Shown: in pieces, positions 1-7,957 of the stretch
Layout: every line of letters begins with the position of its first letter
Numbering within the stretch: position 1 is the stretch's first letter
Assembly: GCA_017937865.1 (NCBI GenBank)
Contig: JAGBCU010000021.1
Location: 1-35,189 of the forward strand
Reading direction: 5' to 3'
DNA: 35,189 nt
Source: Clostridia bacterium
GTDB taxonomy: Bacteria > Bacillota > Clostridia > Oscillospirales > Acutalibacteraceae
The notes under the pieces: model-generated
What the model was told of the DNA's origin: nothing
Databases searched by the model: none
Seen by the model: only the letters and a program-made list of their open reading frames with translations
Position numbers and translations under genes: made by a program

Positions 1-2
1 AG

Positions 3-749
3 AATCCTCCTGCAAATGCAGTTGAATGGAAGGGCAACCCCTGGAACGGTCAGGAAAGTGAAGAAAAAGGTGCTCATCCTAACAGCCGTTTCACAGCTCC
101 AGCTGTTAATTGCCCCTGCCTCAGCTCAGAATTTGAAAACCCCAACGGTGTTCCGATTTCTGCAATTGTTTTCGGTGGCAGACGTGCAAAGCTTGCTCCC
201 CTCGTTTATCAGTCACGTGACTGGAATCACGGTGTATTCGTAGGTTCAATTATGGCTTCTGAAACAACAGCTGCCGCTGCAGGTGCTGTTGGTGTTGTTC
301 GTCGCGATCCTATGGCTATGCTTCCCTTCTGCGGTTACAATATGGCTGATTACTGGCAGCATTGGATTGATATCGGTGCAACTCTTGATGCAGATAAAGC
401 ACCTAAAATCTTCAACGTTAACTGGTTCCGTAAAGACGACGAAGGCAACTTTATGTGGCCCGGCTTTGGTGACAACCTTCGTGTTCTTGATTGGATTATC
501 GATCGTTGTGACGGTAAAGTAGATGCAAGAGAAACAGAAATCGGTTACATTCCCTATGCTGAAGATATCAATATCGAAGGTCTTGAGGGCGAAGTATCTC
601 TTGATTCTCTTAAGAGCATTCTTGAAGTTGAAAAAGAGCTTTGGCAGGAAGATGCAAAGGGTATTGAAGAATTCTACGCAAAATTCGGCGATAAGATTCC
701 TCCCGTACTTGCAGAAGAGCTTGCAACTCTCAAGAAAAACGTTCAGTAA
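3..749 (+). CDS. pckG: Phosphoenolpyruvate carboxykinase (GTP), C-terminal part
   Basis: This is the last ~248 codons of a GTP-dependent PEP carboxykinase, which interconverts oxaloacetate and PEP at the gluconeogenesis/anaplerosis node. The frame is open from the first bases of the window, so the gene begins upstream; the family is about 600 residues long. Seen in the translation: PNGVPISAIVFGGRR followed by a WNHGVFVGS stretch, then RRDPMAMLPFCGYN and FNVNWFRKDDEGNF. These match the C-terminal nucleotide-binding half of the GTP-type enzyme, not the ATP-type. The catalytic metal and P-loop region lies outside the window. A GC-containing hairpin follows the stop, but without a T-tract, so read-through into the aldolase gene is possible. 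Confidence 0.93.
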   Translation, partial: NPPANAVEWKGNPWNGQESEEKGAHPNSRFTAPAVNCPCLSSEFENPNGVPISAIVFGGRRAKLAPLVYQSRDWNHGVFVGSIMASETTAAAAGAVGVVRRDPMAMLPFCGYNMADYWQHWIDIGATLDADKAPKIFNVNWFRKDDEGNFMWPGFGDNLRVLDWIIDRCDGKVDARETEIGYIPYAEDINIEGLEGEVSLDSLKSILEVEKELWQEDAKGIEEFYAKFGDKIPPVLAEELATLKKNVQ

Positions 750-761
750 TAAATATGCTAT

Positions 762-786
762 AAGGGTTATGCTTTGCATAGCCCTT
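762..786 (+). other. Stem-loop between pckG and the aldolase gene
   Basis: An 11-bp stem (AAGGGTTATGC / GCATAGCCCTT, one G-T pair) with a TTT loop lies 12 bases after the pckG stop. It is followed by AAACTC rather than a run of T. It may therefore be an mRNA-stabilising or processing hairpin rather than a strong intrinsic terminator. Confidence 0.55.
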
Positions 787-843
787 AAACTCTATATAAA
801 AATTAACTTGTAAAAATATCATTACAGAAAGAAGTCGTTTTAA

Positions 844-1746
844 ATGGCAAAGCTTACAAGAGAAACAAAAGACGGTATTTATTCACTTATGCTTACACCC
901 TTCTTTGAGGACAGAAGCATTGACTATAATACATATGAAAAATATGCTGATTGGCAGGTTGAACAAGGCGTTGACCACCTTTTCGCAGTTTGCGGCAGCT
1001 CAGAAATGAAGGAGCTTACTCTTGAAGAAAGACTTAAGCTCGCTGAACTTACTGTTAAGCACAAAGGCGAAACAACTGTTGTTGCTACTGCCAACATTGA
1101 GCCTACAAAGGAAGGCAACCTTGAAGAAATCAAAAAAATGGAGCAGACCGGTGTTGACGGACTTGTTCTTACAACAAAAGGTATGGGCGATGACGATGAC
1201 AAGCTCGTTGAGTATATCAGAGAATTAGCTCAGAGCACAACTCTTCCTGTTTTCCTTTATGAATTCCCCGGCTTTCAGCCTCACTTAATGAGCGGTAAGG
1301 CATACGGTGAGCTTACTAAAGACGGTCTCATCTGGGGTATTAAGGATACAACCTGCTCCCTTGAATTGATTAAAGATAAAATTGCTAACAAAGGTGATTC
1401 AACTATCATTCAGGCAAATATGCCTTATCTTTTTGATTCTTACGTTGCAGGTGCTCGTGGCGTTATGGCTACACCTACCTCCTGCGGTGGTGCTTTCTTC
1501 CAGAGATTCCACGAAGCATTTTTAAGCGGTGATATGGCTCTCGCTGAACAGAGATACAACGAAATCATTCTTCTTGATAACGCCATCGACAGTGGCTTCT
1601 GTGCAAGTGCAAAAGAGCTTATAAGACTTCAAGGTGTTGATACTTTTAACTGGTACACAAGAGGCTCTCACCACCTTTCCCCCGCAAGACTTCGTTCAAT
1701 CAAGTCATTCCACGATTGGTGCGTAGCTAACGGTCTTATGAAATAA
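844..1746 (+). CDS. DapA/NanA-superfamily class I aldolase (dihydrodipicolinate synthase family)
   Basis: A 300-residue TIM-barrel aldolase of the dihydrodipicolinate synthase / N-acetylneuraminate lyase superfamily. The Schiff-base lysine is K167 in GIKDTT, and the catalytic tyrosine is Y139 in LYEFPG. The usual GTTGE loop is CGSSE here (residues 50-54). In true DapA the tyrosine motif continues to an arginine (Tyr-Asn-Val-Pro-x-Arg) that binds the substrate carboxylate; here that position is F144. I therefore do not call it the lysine-pathway enzyme. It more likely acts on another 2-oxo acid (pyruvate-type aldolase or lyase). It lies 94 bases after pckG on the same strand, which would fit pyruvate/PEP metabolism, and ends in a clear terminator. 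The substrate is unknown. Confidence 0.85.
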   Translation: MAKLTRETKDGIYSLMLTPFFEDRSIDYNTYEKYADWQVEQGVDHLFAVCGSSEMKELTLEERLKLAELTVKHKGETTVVATANIEPTKEGNLEEIKKMEQTGVDGLVLTTKGMGDDDDKLVEYIRELAQSTTLPVFLYEFPGFQPHLMSGKAYGELTKDGLIWGIKDTTCSLELIKDKIANKGDSTIIQANMPYLFDSYVAGARGVMATPTSCGGAFFQRFHEAFLSGDMALAEQRYNEIILLDNAIDSGFCASAKELIRLQGVDTFNWYTRGSHHLSPARLRSIKSFHDWCVANGLMK

Positions 1747-1763
1747 TTAAATACACGCAAATC

Positions 1764-1797
1764 AACCCATCGGTTTTCAATAAACCGGTGGGTTTTT
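1764..1797 (+). terminator. Intrinsic terminator after the aldolase gene
   Basis: A 13-bp stem (AACCCATCGGTTT at 1764-1776 with AAACCGGTGGGTT at 1782-1794, one G-T pair) is followed by a run of T. It separates the pckG-aldolase unit from the next operon. Confidence 0.85.
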
Positions 1798-1810
1798 ACT
1801 GTTAAAACTA

Positions 1811-1839
1811 TTGAAATATTTTCGACAAAAGAATATAAT
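1811..1839 (+). promoter_or_regulatory. SigA-type promoter of the ALDH-GH3-acyltransferase operon
   Basis: TTGAAA (1811-1816), 17-bp spacer, TATAAT (1834-1839). The start codon at 1881 follows a GGAGAGG ribosome site. The spacer contains a perfect Spo0A box (separate entry). Confidence 0.75.
1821..1829 (-). promoter_or_regulatory. Putative Spo0A-binding box (0A box) inside the promoter spacer
   Basis: TTCGACAAA on the + strand reads TTTGTCGAA on the other strand, a 9/9 match to the 0A-box consensus TTTGTCRAA. It lies wholly between the -35 and -10 hexamers, where bound Spo0A~P would be expected to block RNA polymerase. The same 9-mer occurs twice upstream of spo0A in this window. The function is inferred. 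Confidence 0.6.
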
Positions 1840-1880
1840 GAAAAGGATAATATATAATAGTATTCTAATGGAGAGGTATT

Positions 1881-3254
1881 ATGGATATTGAAGCTTTAGT
1901 TGAAAAACAAAGAGAGTATTTTCACAGCGGTGCCACACTGCCGGTAAAATTCAGAATAAAGATGCTACTGAAGCTTTATCAGTGCATCAGAAAATATGAA
2001 AATGAAATTAACGAGGCTTTAAAGAAGGATTTGGGTAAGTGCGAGTTTGACGGCTTTGTTTGTGAAACAGGTCTTGTTCTTATGGAGCTAAACTATATGA
2101 TTCGCTACACGCCCATTTACGCTAAAAAGCATCACGTTTATACACCTATTGGTCAATGTGTAGGAAGTGGCTATAAGAAATCATCCCCCTATGGTAACGT
2201 ACTTATAATGAGTCCCTGGAATTACCCCTTCCTTCTTACAATGGCTCCTATTTCAGATGCTATTTCAGCAGGCAACACAATCATTGTAAAGCCAAGTGCA
2301 TATTCCCCTGCTACAAGTGAAGTTATAAAAAAGATAATTACAGAATGCTTCCCCGAGGAATATATTGCGGTTGTTACAGGTGGCAGAGAAGAAAACAAAG
2401 AATTACTTGATCAAAAGTTTGATATGATATTCTTTACCGGAAGTCAAGCTGTAGGCAAAGAAATTCTTCATAAGGCGGCAGATACAATAACACCCGTTGT
2501 TCTTGAATTGGGTGGCAAGAATCCTTGTATTATTGATTCTACAGCCAAAGTAAAATTAGCTGCTAAGAGAATTACATACGGTAAATTCCTTAACTGCGGT
2601 CAGACCTGCGTTGCACCTGATTATATCATTTGCCACACCAGCATTAAGGATGAGTTTGTGAAAGAGCTTTCAAAGCAAATTAAAATGCAGTATGGCGACA
2701 ATATAATCGAAAATGATGAATACGGCAAAATTGTTAACGAAAAGCATTTTAACAGATTATGTGATCTTATTGATAACAATAAAGTAGTATTCGGCGGAGA
2801 AAAATCAATTGATGCTTTAAAACTCGCACCAACCGTTATGGATAACGTAACCTGGGACGACAGAGTTATGCAGGAAGAAATTTTCGGGCCGATTTTACCC
2901 ATACTTACTTTTGATAATTACGAAGAGCTATACTCTTTATTTGCTGACAAACCGAAGCCTCTCGCATTATATATCTTCTCAGAGGATAAAAAGAGAGTTA
3001 ACGAAACTATTAACCGTTGCTCATTTGGCGGTGGATGTATAAACGATACAATTATGCAAATCGCAATTAACAGCTTCGGCTTTGGCGGTGTTGGTGAAAG
3101 TGGTATGGGCAGCTATCACGGTGAAGCAGGCTTCAAGGCTTTTTCTCACGAAAAGAGTATTCACAAAAAGGTTACTTGGTTTGATTTTCCCGTTAGATAC
3201 AATCCTCACAACAACAAACTATTCAACTTTCTATCTCATCTTTATATGAGATAA
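1881..3254 (+). CDS. Aldehyde dehydrogenase, class-3-like
   Basis: A 457-residue NAD(P)-dependent aldehyde dehydrogenase that oxidises an aldehyde to a carboxylic acid. Seen: SPWNYPF with the oxyanion-hole Asn (N114), the cofactor-loop FTGSQAVG (186-192 region), the general base E209 in LELGG, and the nucleophile C243 in NCGQTC. The short length (450-460 rather than ~490) and the C-terminal tail ending YNPHNNKLFNFL resemble the class 3 / YwdH-type fatty aldehyde dehydrogenases. A long-chain or aromatic aldehyde is thus a reasonable substrate, though this is not shown. It is the first gene of an operon, 46 bases ahead of the GH3 gene. The acid it makes could be the substrate of that enzyme. 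The promoter suggests control by Spo0A. Confidence 0.9.
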   Translation: MDIEALVEKQREYFHSGATLPVKFRIKMLLKLYQCIRKYENEINEALKKDLGKCEFDGFVCETGLVLMELNYMIRYTPIYAKKHHVYTPIGQCVGSGYKKSSPYGNVLIMSPWNYPFLLTMAPISDAISAGNTIIVKPSAYSPATSEVIKKIITECFPEEYIAVVTGGREENKELLDQKFDMIFFTGSQAVGKEILHKAADTITPVVLELGGKNPCIIDSTAKVKLAAKRITYGKFLNCGQTCVAPDYIICHTSIKDEFVKELSKQIKMQYGDNIIENDEYGKIVNEKHFNRLCDLIDNNKVVFGGEKSIDALKLAPTVMDNVTWDDRVMQEEIFGPILPILTFDNYEELYSLFADKPKPLALYIFSEDKKRVNETINRCSFGGGCINDTIMQIAINSFGFGGVGESGMGSYHGEAGFKAFSHEKSIHKKVTWFDFPVRYNPHNNKLFNFLSHLYMR

Positions 3255-3300
3255 ACAACAAATTAAGTTAAATTAAATTTATAACTATAGAGGTGTTTTT

Positions 3301-4986
3301 ATGTTAGACGGTATGCTTTCAGGCTGGGGCGGTCTTGTTGGTATTTGCGAGCATATAAAGATATTTATATATTCAAAAAGAGCTAATAAAATGCAAGAAA
3401 CCTGCATCAAAAGGCTTATGAGAAAAAATAAAACCACAGAATACGGTAAGCTTCATAACTTTGATAAGGTTAAATCAATTGAGGATTATCAAAAAATAGT
3501 CCCTCTTTCTGTATACGCTGATTACGACGACTACGTTTGGCGTATGGCTAACGGTGAAAAAGGCTTAATTACTAATATGTACGTAAGACGATTTACTGAA
3601 AGCTCAGGTAGCACGGGTAAGCAAAAGCTTGTTCCCCTCTCGTACTGGGCGGAATGGGTTTGTCAGTGCTTCAGCTTCAGTGCACCCGTTGGTTGTGCTG
3701 TTAAATGGTTTGCCAAAAAAGGCAGACCTTTACCCCCTCAAAAGGGCCTTTTGACGGCAGAAACCAGTTGTAGAAGAGTTAAAGGCGGTACTATCAGCTG
3801 TCTTTCTTCAATCCCCCTTTTAAACGTTAAGCCTATTGTGCAATTCTTTACAACGTCACCTAAAGAGGTGCTTTTCCCTGAGCCTGACGTTGATATGGAT
3901 ATGCACTATATGAAGCTCCGTTTCGCATTAGCTAACAGAAACATCAGCTATCTGGGTACAATTTTCATCACAACTCTTGAATCAATGTTCTTCTATATGG
4001 AAGAAAACTGGGAAATGCTTTGCGATGACATTGAAAAAGGTATCATAAACGATAGCGTTAACGTACCTGAAGAAATAAGAGCAAAATATAACAAAAAGCT
4101 TAAACCAAATCCCAAAAGAGCCGATGAATTGAGAAAAGAATTCAAAAAAGGCTTTGATGAATCCCCCATCATTCCTCGTATCTGGCCAAACGTTGGTTGG
4201 ATGTACGGTATGGGTACAGGCTCATTAAGCTTTTATGCAAAAAAGCTCAGGAGATATATTGGTGACGATATTCCTATGCATTATCTCGGCTACACTGCAA
4301 CAGAAGCTTTTATGGCAGTTCCTCTTGAATTCAACTCATACGATTACGTTATTTTACCCCAGAACGGTTTTTATGAATTCCGCCCTATAGACCAGGAGGG
4401 CTATGATAATCTTCTTACAATTAAAGACCTTGAGGTTGGTAAGGAATATGAAATTATTCTTACTAATATGAGCGGTTTCTACAGATACAGAATCGAAGAC
4501 GTTATCAAGGTTACAGGTTACTATAATCAGTCACCAAAGATTACCTTCTGTTACCGACTTAATCAGATTGCTAACATCAGCGGTGAAAAGGTAAGCTCAT
4601 TGGCATTTGACGAAATGGTTGCAAATTTAAGTGAGACAACCGGTGATTTATATATAGGTTACAGTATCTACGCCGACAGAAGCACATCACCCGGTCATTA
4701 TAAATTGTTCTTAGAGCTTGCCGAGGATATTAGCGACGAGAAAAAAGCAACCTATAATGCATTATTTGAAGAAATGCTTTGCAAGGGTAACGTTTCTGTT
4801 GAGCCTCTTATTAAGAGTGGTGCTTTAGGTCATCCCGAGGTTTTATTCCTCAAGAAAGGTACTTATGACGATTACCGCGAGGTGCTTCGCTCAAGAGGTG
4901 CAAATCTTAATCAGGTTAAGCCGATAAAGGTTATTGATAACGATGAAAAGAGAGATTTCTTCTTTTCACACGTAGTTAAAGATTAA
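3301..4986 (+). CDS. GH3-family acyl-adenylating enzyme (acyl-acid amido synthetase-like)
   Basis: A 561-residue protein of the GH3 family in the adenylate-forming superfamily. Characterised plant members activate a carboxylic acid with ATP and join it to an amino acid. Seen: the phosphate-loop SSGSTGKQK (101-109), the YTATE motif (331-335), the YRYRIEDVIKV motif (394-404) with the conserved Asp D400, and a GEKVS segment near 428 as expected at the start of the mobile C-terminal domain. The usual Leu-Gly-Asp of the third motif is Ile-Glu-Asp here. The length is typical. There is no signal peptide or clear membrane span, so it should be cytoplasmic. It has its own AGAGGTG ribosome site and is followed after 13 bases by an acyltransferase gene. 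Acid and acceptor cannot be read from the sequence; amino-acid conjugation is inferred from the family. Confidence 0.85.
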   Translation: MLDGMLSGWGGLVGICEHIKIFIYSKRANKMQETCIKRLMRKNKTTEYGKLHNFDKVKSIEDYQKIVPLSVYADYDDYVWRMANGEKGLITNMYVRRFTESSGSTGKQKLVPLSYWAEWVCQCFSFSAPVGCAVKWFAKKGRPLPPQKGLLTAETSCRRVKGGTISCLSSIPLLNVKPIVQFFTTSPKEVLFPEPDVDMDMHYMKLRFALANRNISYLGTIFITTLESMFFYMEENWEMLCDDIEKGIINDSVNVPEEIRAKYNKKLKPNPKRADELRKEFKKGFDESPIIPRIWPNVGWMYGMGTGSLSFYAKKLRRYIGDDIPMHYLGYTATEAFMAVPLEFNSYDYVILPQNGFYEFRPIDQEGYDNLLTIKDLEVGKEYEIILTNMSGFYRYRIEDVIKVTGYYNQSPKITFCYRLNQIANISGEKVSSLAFDEMVANLSETTGDLYIGYSIYADRSTSPGHYKLFLELAEDISDEKKATYNALFEEMLCKGNVSVEPLIKSGALGHPEVLFLKKGTYDDYREVLRSRGANLNQVKPIKVIDNDEKRDFFFSHVVKD

Positions 4987-4999
4987 TTTGAGGTAAAGA

Positions 5000-6385
5000 A
5001 TGATTGCTGTTAACAATTATCACGAAAACGAAGTAAAATTTTTGAAAAGCAAAGGGCTTACCGACGATAAGGTTATAAATGATTTAATCGAATTCAAGGA
5101 AAGTAACCCTACACTTTTAAAGAAAAAGCTTCCGACTGAAATGTACGATAAGGTAAACCTTATGTGTAGGAAGTATATGGACAGGCTTGCACGTTTCGAG
5201 GTCGATTATGACTTTATTGTAGACGAAGAAAAATTTAAAAACGTTGCAGTATGCTGTCTTGAAAGTGCTCCTATTTTACATTCTCAAATCATAAACAATC
5301 CAATCGCACCGTATTGGAAGGTAGCAGATTACAACGTTAATGAATTCGTTTTTGTTGAAAAAACTGACGACATTAACAAAACGAGAGAAAAATTCTTTTC
5401 CCGGGAAATCCCACTTAAAAGCAATATTCAAATGAATATCGGATTGTTTTACTGTGAGGGTAAAACCTATATCTGCTTTATATGGAATCATATGTGTATG
5501 GATGGTGGCGGTTTTAAGGCTTTCTGGGGCGATTTCTGCAAAGCTTACTCCGATTACGTTTTGTATAACAAATCCCCTTTGAGCTTTTCTACAGGCTCAA
5601 GAAAATACACAGAAGTTTACAAGGATATGGATAAGGCTACTTTTAAGAAAGCTAAAAAGCAATTAGCCAACGTTTCACCCCGCGATAAAAACAGAATGCC
5701 TTTCCAAAGCAACAATGTTGAAAACAGCGTTATTATTGTTTCAAGAAGAATTGAAGAAGAATATTTTTCAAAAGCAATCGCTTACTGTAAAGGAAACGGT
5801 GCAACTGTAACTGATTTGTTACTTGCAGCTTTTATTGACGCTTTATCAAAGATAGCTGATATTAAGCCGAATGACAAAATAAGTGTTGCTTGTGCCACTG
5901 ATTTAAGACGTCATATTAAAGATTCATCTTCGCTTGGTTATACAAATCACGTTTCATTTGTTCATTGCGCTATAGATAAGAAAGGCTCAGATTTAAAAGA
6001 CACGCTCAAAGCCGTTTCCGCTAAAATGAAGGAAATTAAAGCAGATAAGTTTATGGGCTTACACGGTTTACCTCTTTTAAATTTCGCATATAAATCAATG
6101 GTTTATTTACAAGCAGAAACTATTGTTAAGCTCTTTTACAACAACCCGGTGCTTTCCGTCAGCAACGTTGGTGCAATTGATACTAAGGCTTTTTCTTTAG
6201 CTAACAATCCCCCGTTCTCTGCATTTGTTGCAGGTGCTGCAAAGAACAAGCCCTGCGCCGTTATGACAGCTTTAAGTATAAACGGCGAGCTTAGTGCTTC
6301 AATGTGCTTAAGAGGTAACGAAAATGACAGAGCAATTTTAGAAAGCTTTTTTACAGAATTTGAGAAAAACATCAAATCCTTTTAA
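5000..6385 (+). CDS. HxxxDG acyltransferase (condensation-domain / alcohol-acyltransferase-like fold)
   Basis: A 461-residue protein of the CoA-dependent acyltransferase / NRPS condensation-domain superfamily. The catalytic motif is H164-M-C-M-D168-G-G, embedded in a typical IWNHMCMDGGGFKAF context. A C-terminal SVSNVGAID segment matches the region that lines the acceptor channel in related PapA- and WS/DGAT-like enzymes. No carrier-protein, adenylation or membrane domain is attached. It is the last gene of the operon, 13 bases after GH3, with GAGGT ahead of the ATG. It probably transfers an activated acyl group made upstream to an alcohol or amine, making an ester or amide. Donor and acceptor are unknown. 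Confidence 0.8.
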   Translation: MIAVNNYHENEVKFLKSKGLTDDKVINDLIEFKESNPTLLKKKLPTEMYDKVNLMCRKYMDRLARFEVDYDFIVDEEKFKNVAVCCLESAPILHSQIINNPIAPYWKVADYNVNEFVFVEKTDDINKTREKFFSREIPLKSNIQMNIGLFYCEGKTYICFIWNHMCMDGGGFKAFWGDFCKAYSDYVLYNKSPLSFSTGSRKYTEVYKDMDKATFKKAKKQLANVSPRDKNRMPFQSNNVENSVIIVSRRIEEEYFSKAIAYCKGNGATVTDLLLAAFIDALSKIADIKPNDKISVACATDLRRHIKDSSSLGYTNHVSFVHCAIDKKGSDLKDTLKAVSAKMKEIKADKFMGLHGLPLLNFAYKSMVYLQAETIVKLFYNNPVLSVSNVGAIDTKAFSLANNPPFSAFVAGAAKNKPCAVMTALSINGELSASMCLRGNENDRAILESFFTEFEKNIKSF

Positions 6386-6410
6386 ATTAATTCAAATCAA
6401 GCAAAAGAAA

Positions 6411-6438
6411 AGACAAGACAGTTCAATCTGCCTTGTCT
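6411..6438. terminator. Shared terminator hairpin between convergent genes
   Basis: AGACAAGACAG (6411-6421) pairs with CTGCCTTGTCT (6428-6438) with one mismatch and a TTCAAT loop. It is followed by a T-rich tract on the + strand, and the A-rich flank gives T's on the - strand. It sits between the acyltransferase (+) and the M20 gene (-) and may serve both. Confidence 0.6.
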
Positions 6439-6455
6439 TTGTTCTTTATTATCTA

Positions 6456-7940
6456 TTAATCTTTTGTAAGTGCTTTAATGTACTTTTTAAAGAATACAAC
6501 ACCGTCTTTAAGAGAATCAATGGGTATCCTTTCGTTTGTGCCGTGAGTTGTAAGAAGAAGACCTGTATTCATAAGGAACGGTGAATAACGGTAAATGTTA
6601 TCGCAAACATCCTCGTACTGACGGGCATCAGTACCACCCATAACAAGATAAGGTGCAACGATAGCTTTGGGGTCCATTTCCTTACATATTTCTCTAATTG
6701 CGTTAAACGTTCTTGAATCTGTAGGCGAAATCTTTGAGGGATTTTTACCGCTTGCCATTCTCACCTCTGCTTTAGGTCCTGCAATTTTTTTGATATGCTT
6801 TTCAACGTCTTCAATGGTCTGACCAGGCATAATACGGAAATTTACGTTAACAGTAGCCTTTTGAGGTAAAACGTTAGGTGCAGGACTACCGTTTGCCATT
6901 GTAACGGCAGTAGTTGTTCTCATCATAGACGCTACGGGAGGAATTTCAGAGCACACCTTTGTAATAAGAGGTTTAAGAATAGGAAGATTTGACATCACGC
7001 ATCTTACGGGGTAAGTTGTGTTTTTACCAATCTCATTGAAAAGTGAGTAAAGCTGAGGTGTAAGCTCTGCTTTAAATTGGTTGTTTTCCAATTTACAAAT
7101 GATTCTTGAAAGCTCACCTAATGCACTGTGCTTAGGTGGTTGAGAAGAGTGACCACCTTTAGCATTAACTGAAATCTCAAAATCAACGTGGCCCTTTTCG
7201 GCAATACCAACACCTGCAAGGTGACCGTCAATTACCTTATCAACCTTTGCTTCGAGGATTGCACCGCCCTCATCGAGAACGCTGTCAAGCTTAATACCGT
7301 TAGCTTTAAACCAACGCATCATACAATCTGCACCGCAGATTTCACCCTCCGCCATAACCTCTTCGTTATGACCGAAACAAAGATAAACGTCTCTTTCGGG
7401 CTTGTAGCCTTCCTCAAGAAGAGTTTCAACTGCTTCACAAACACCTATAAGGTGATTTTTCATATCAATCGCACCTCTGCCCCAAAGGAAGCCCTCGGCT
7501 ACTTCACCGCTGAATGCGGGGTATTTCCAGTCATCCTCTGTACCCGGGGTAACGGGTACAACGTCTTGATGAGAGAGAAGAGCAATTGGCTCTTTTTCGG
7601 GATGCTCACTCTTCCAATGATATAAAAGACTACGAGTTGAAATAATCTGCTTATCTAAATTCTGGTGCATAAGCGGATAAGCCTTTTCAAGAAGGGCGTG
7701 AAATTCATCGAAAGGTGCCCAATCAACGAGACTTTCATCTCTGTTTGCAATAGTGGGAATCTTAATTGCATCTGAAAGATTTTTGATAAATCTCTCAACG
7801 TCAACCTGCTCTTCTGCAGAATTGCTTGAATTTACAACAGGCTCTGCCTTATAAGTTGTAGCGGCTCTGACCATACTAACACCGACGCCTGCAAGGGCTG
7901 CAACACCTAAACTTGTTTTAATAATTTTACTTTTTTTCAT
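6456..7940 (-). CDS. M20-family metallopeptidase, PM20D1-like, membrane-anchored
   Basis: A 494-residue M20 zinc peptidase/amidohydrolase with an N-terminal hydrophobic helix (about 8-27) that would anchor or export it. The metal and catalytic residues are in place: H124-x-D126 in SHQDVVPV, D159 in GRGAIDMKN, E193-E194 in GHNEE, D223 in VLDEGG and H466 in TTHGTNER. The DDWKYPAFSG segment and the long N-terminal part resemble the carboxypeptidase S / PM20D1 branch more than DapE or ArgE. Human PM20D1 makes and hydrolyses N-acyl amino acids. The gene starts 17 bases after the polC stop with a GGGAGAG site, so it is probably transcribed with polC. It faces the GH3 operon tail to tail. Activity on N-acyl amino acids is inferred. 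Confidence 0.85.
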   Translation of the reverse strand: MKKSKIIKTSLGVAALAGVGVSMVRAATTYKAEPVVNSSNSAEEQVDVERFIKNLSDAIKIPTIANRDESLVDWAPFDEFHALLEKAYPLMHQNLDKQIISTRSLLYHWKSEHPEKEPIALLSHQDVVPVTPGTEDDWKYPAFSGEVAEGFLWGRGAIDMKNHLIGVCEAVETLLEEGYKPERDVYLCFGHNEEVMAEGEICGADCMMRWFKANGIKLDSVLDEGGAILEAKVDKVIDGHLAGVGIAEKGHVDFEISVNAKGGHSSQPPKHSALGELSRIICKLENNQFKAELTPQLYSLFNEIGKNTTYPVRCVMSNLPILKPLITKVCSEIPPVASMMRTTTAVTMANGSPAPNVLPQKATVNVNFRIMPGQTIEDVEKHIKKIAGPKAEVRMASGKNPSKISPTDSRTFNAIREICKEMDPKAIVAPYLVMGGTDARQYEDVCDNIYRYSPFLMNTGLLLTTHGTNERIPIDSLKDGVVFFKKYIKALTKD

Positions 7941-7957
7941 AATTAACTCTCCCGAAA

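Noticed and set aside
252..779. Long open frames on both strands over the 3' end of pckG
   Set aside because: The + frame continuous with the window start matches PEP carboxykinase; the others are shadows with low-complexity translations.
6456..7940. M20 gene as dapE or argE
   Set aside because: The N-terminal membrane helix, the ~494-residue length and the DDWKYPAFSG-type segment fit the CPS/PM20D1 branch better, and no lysine or arginine genes are nearby.
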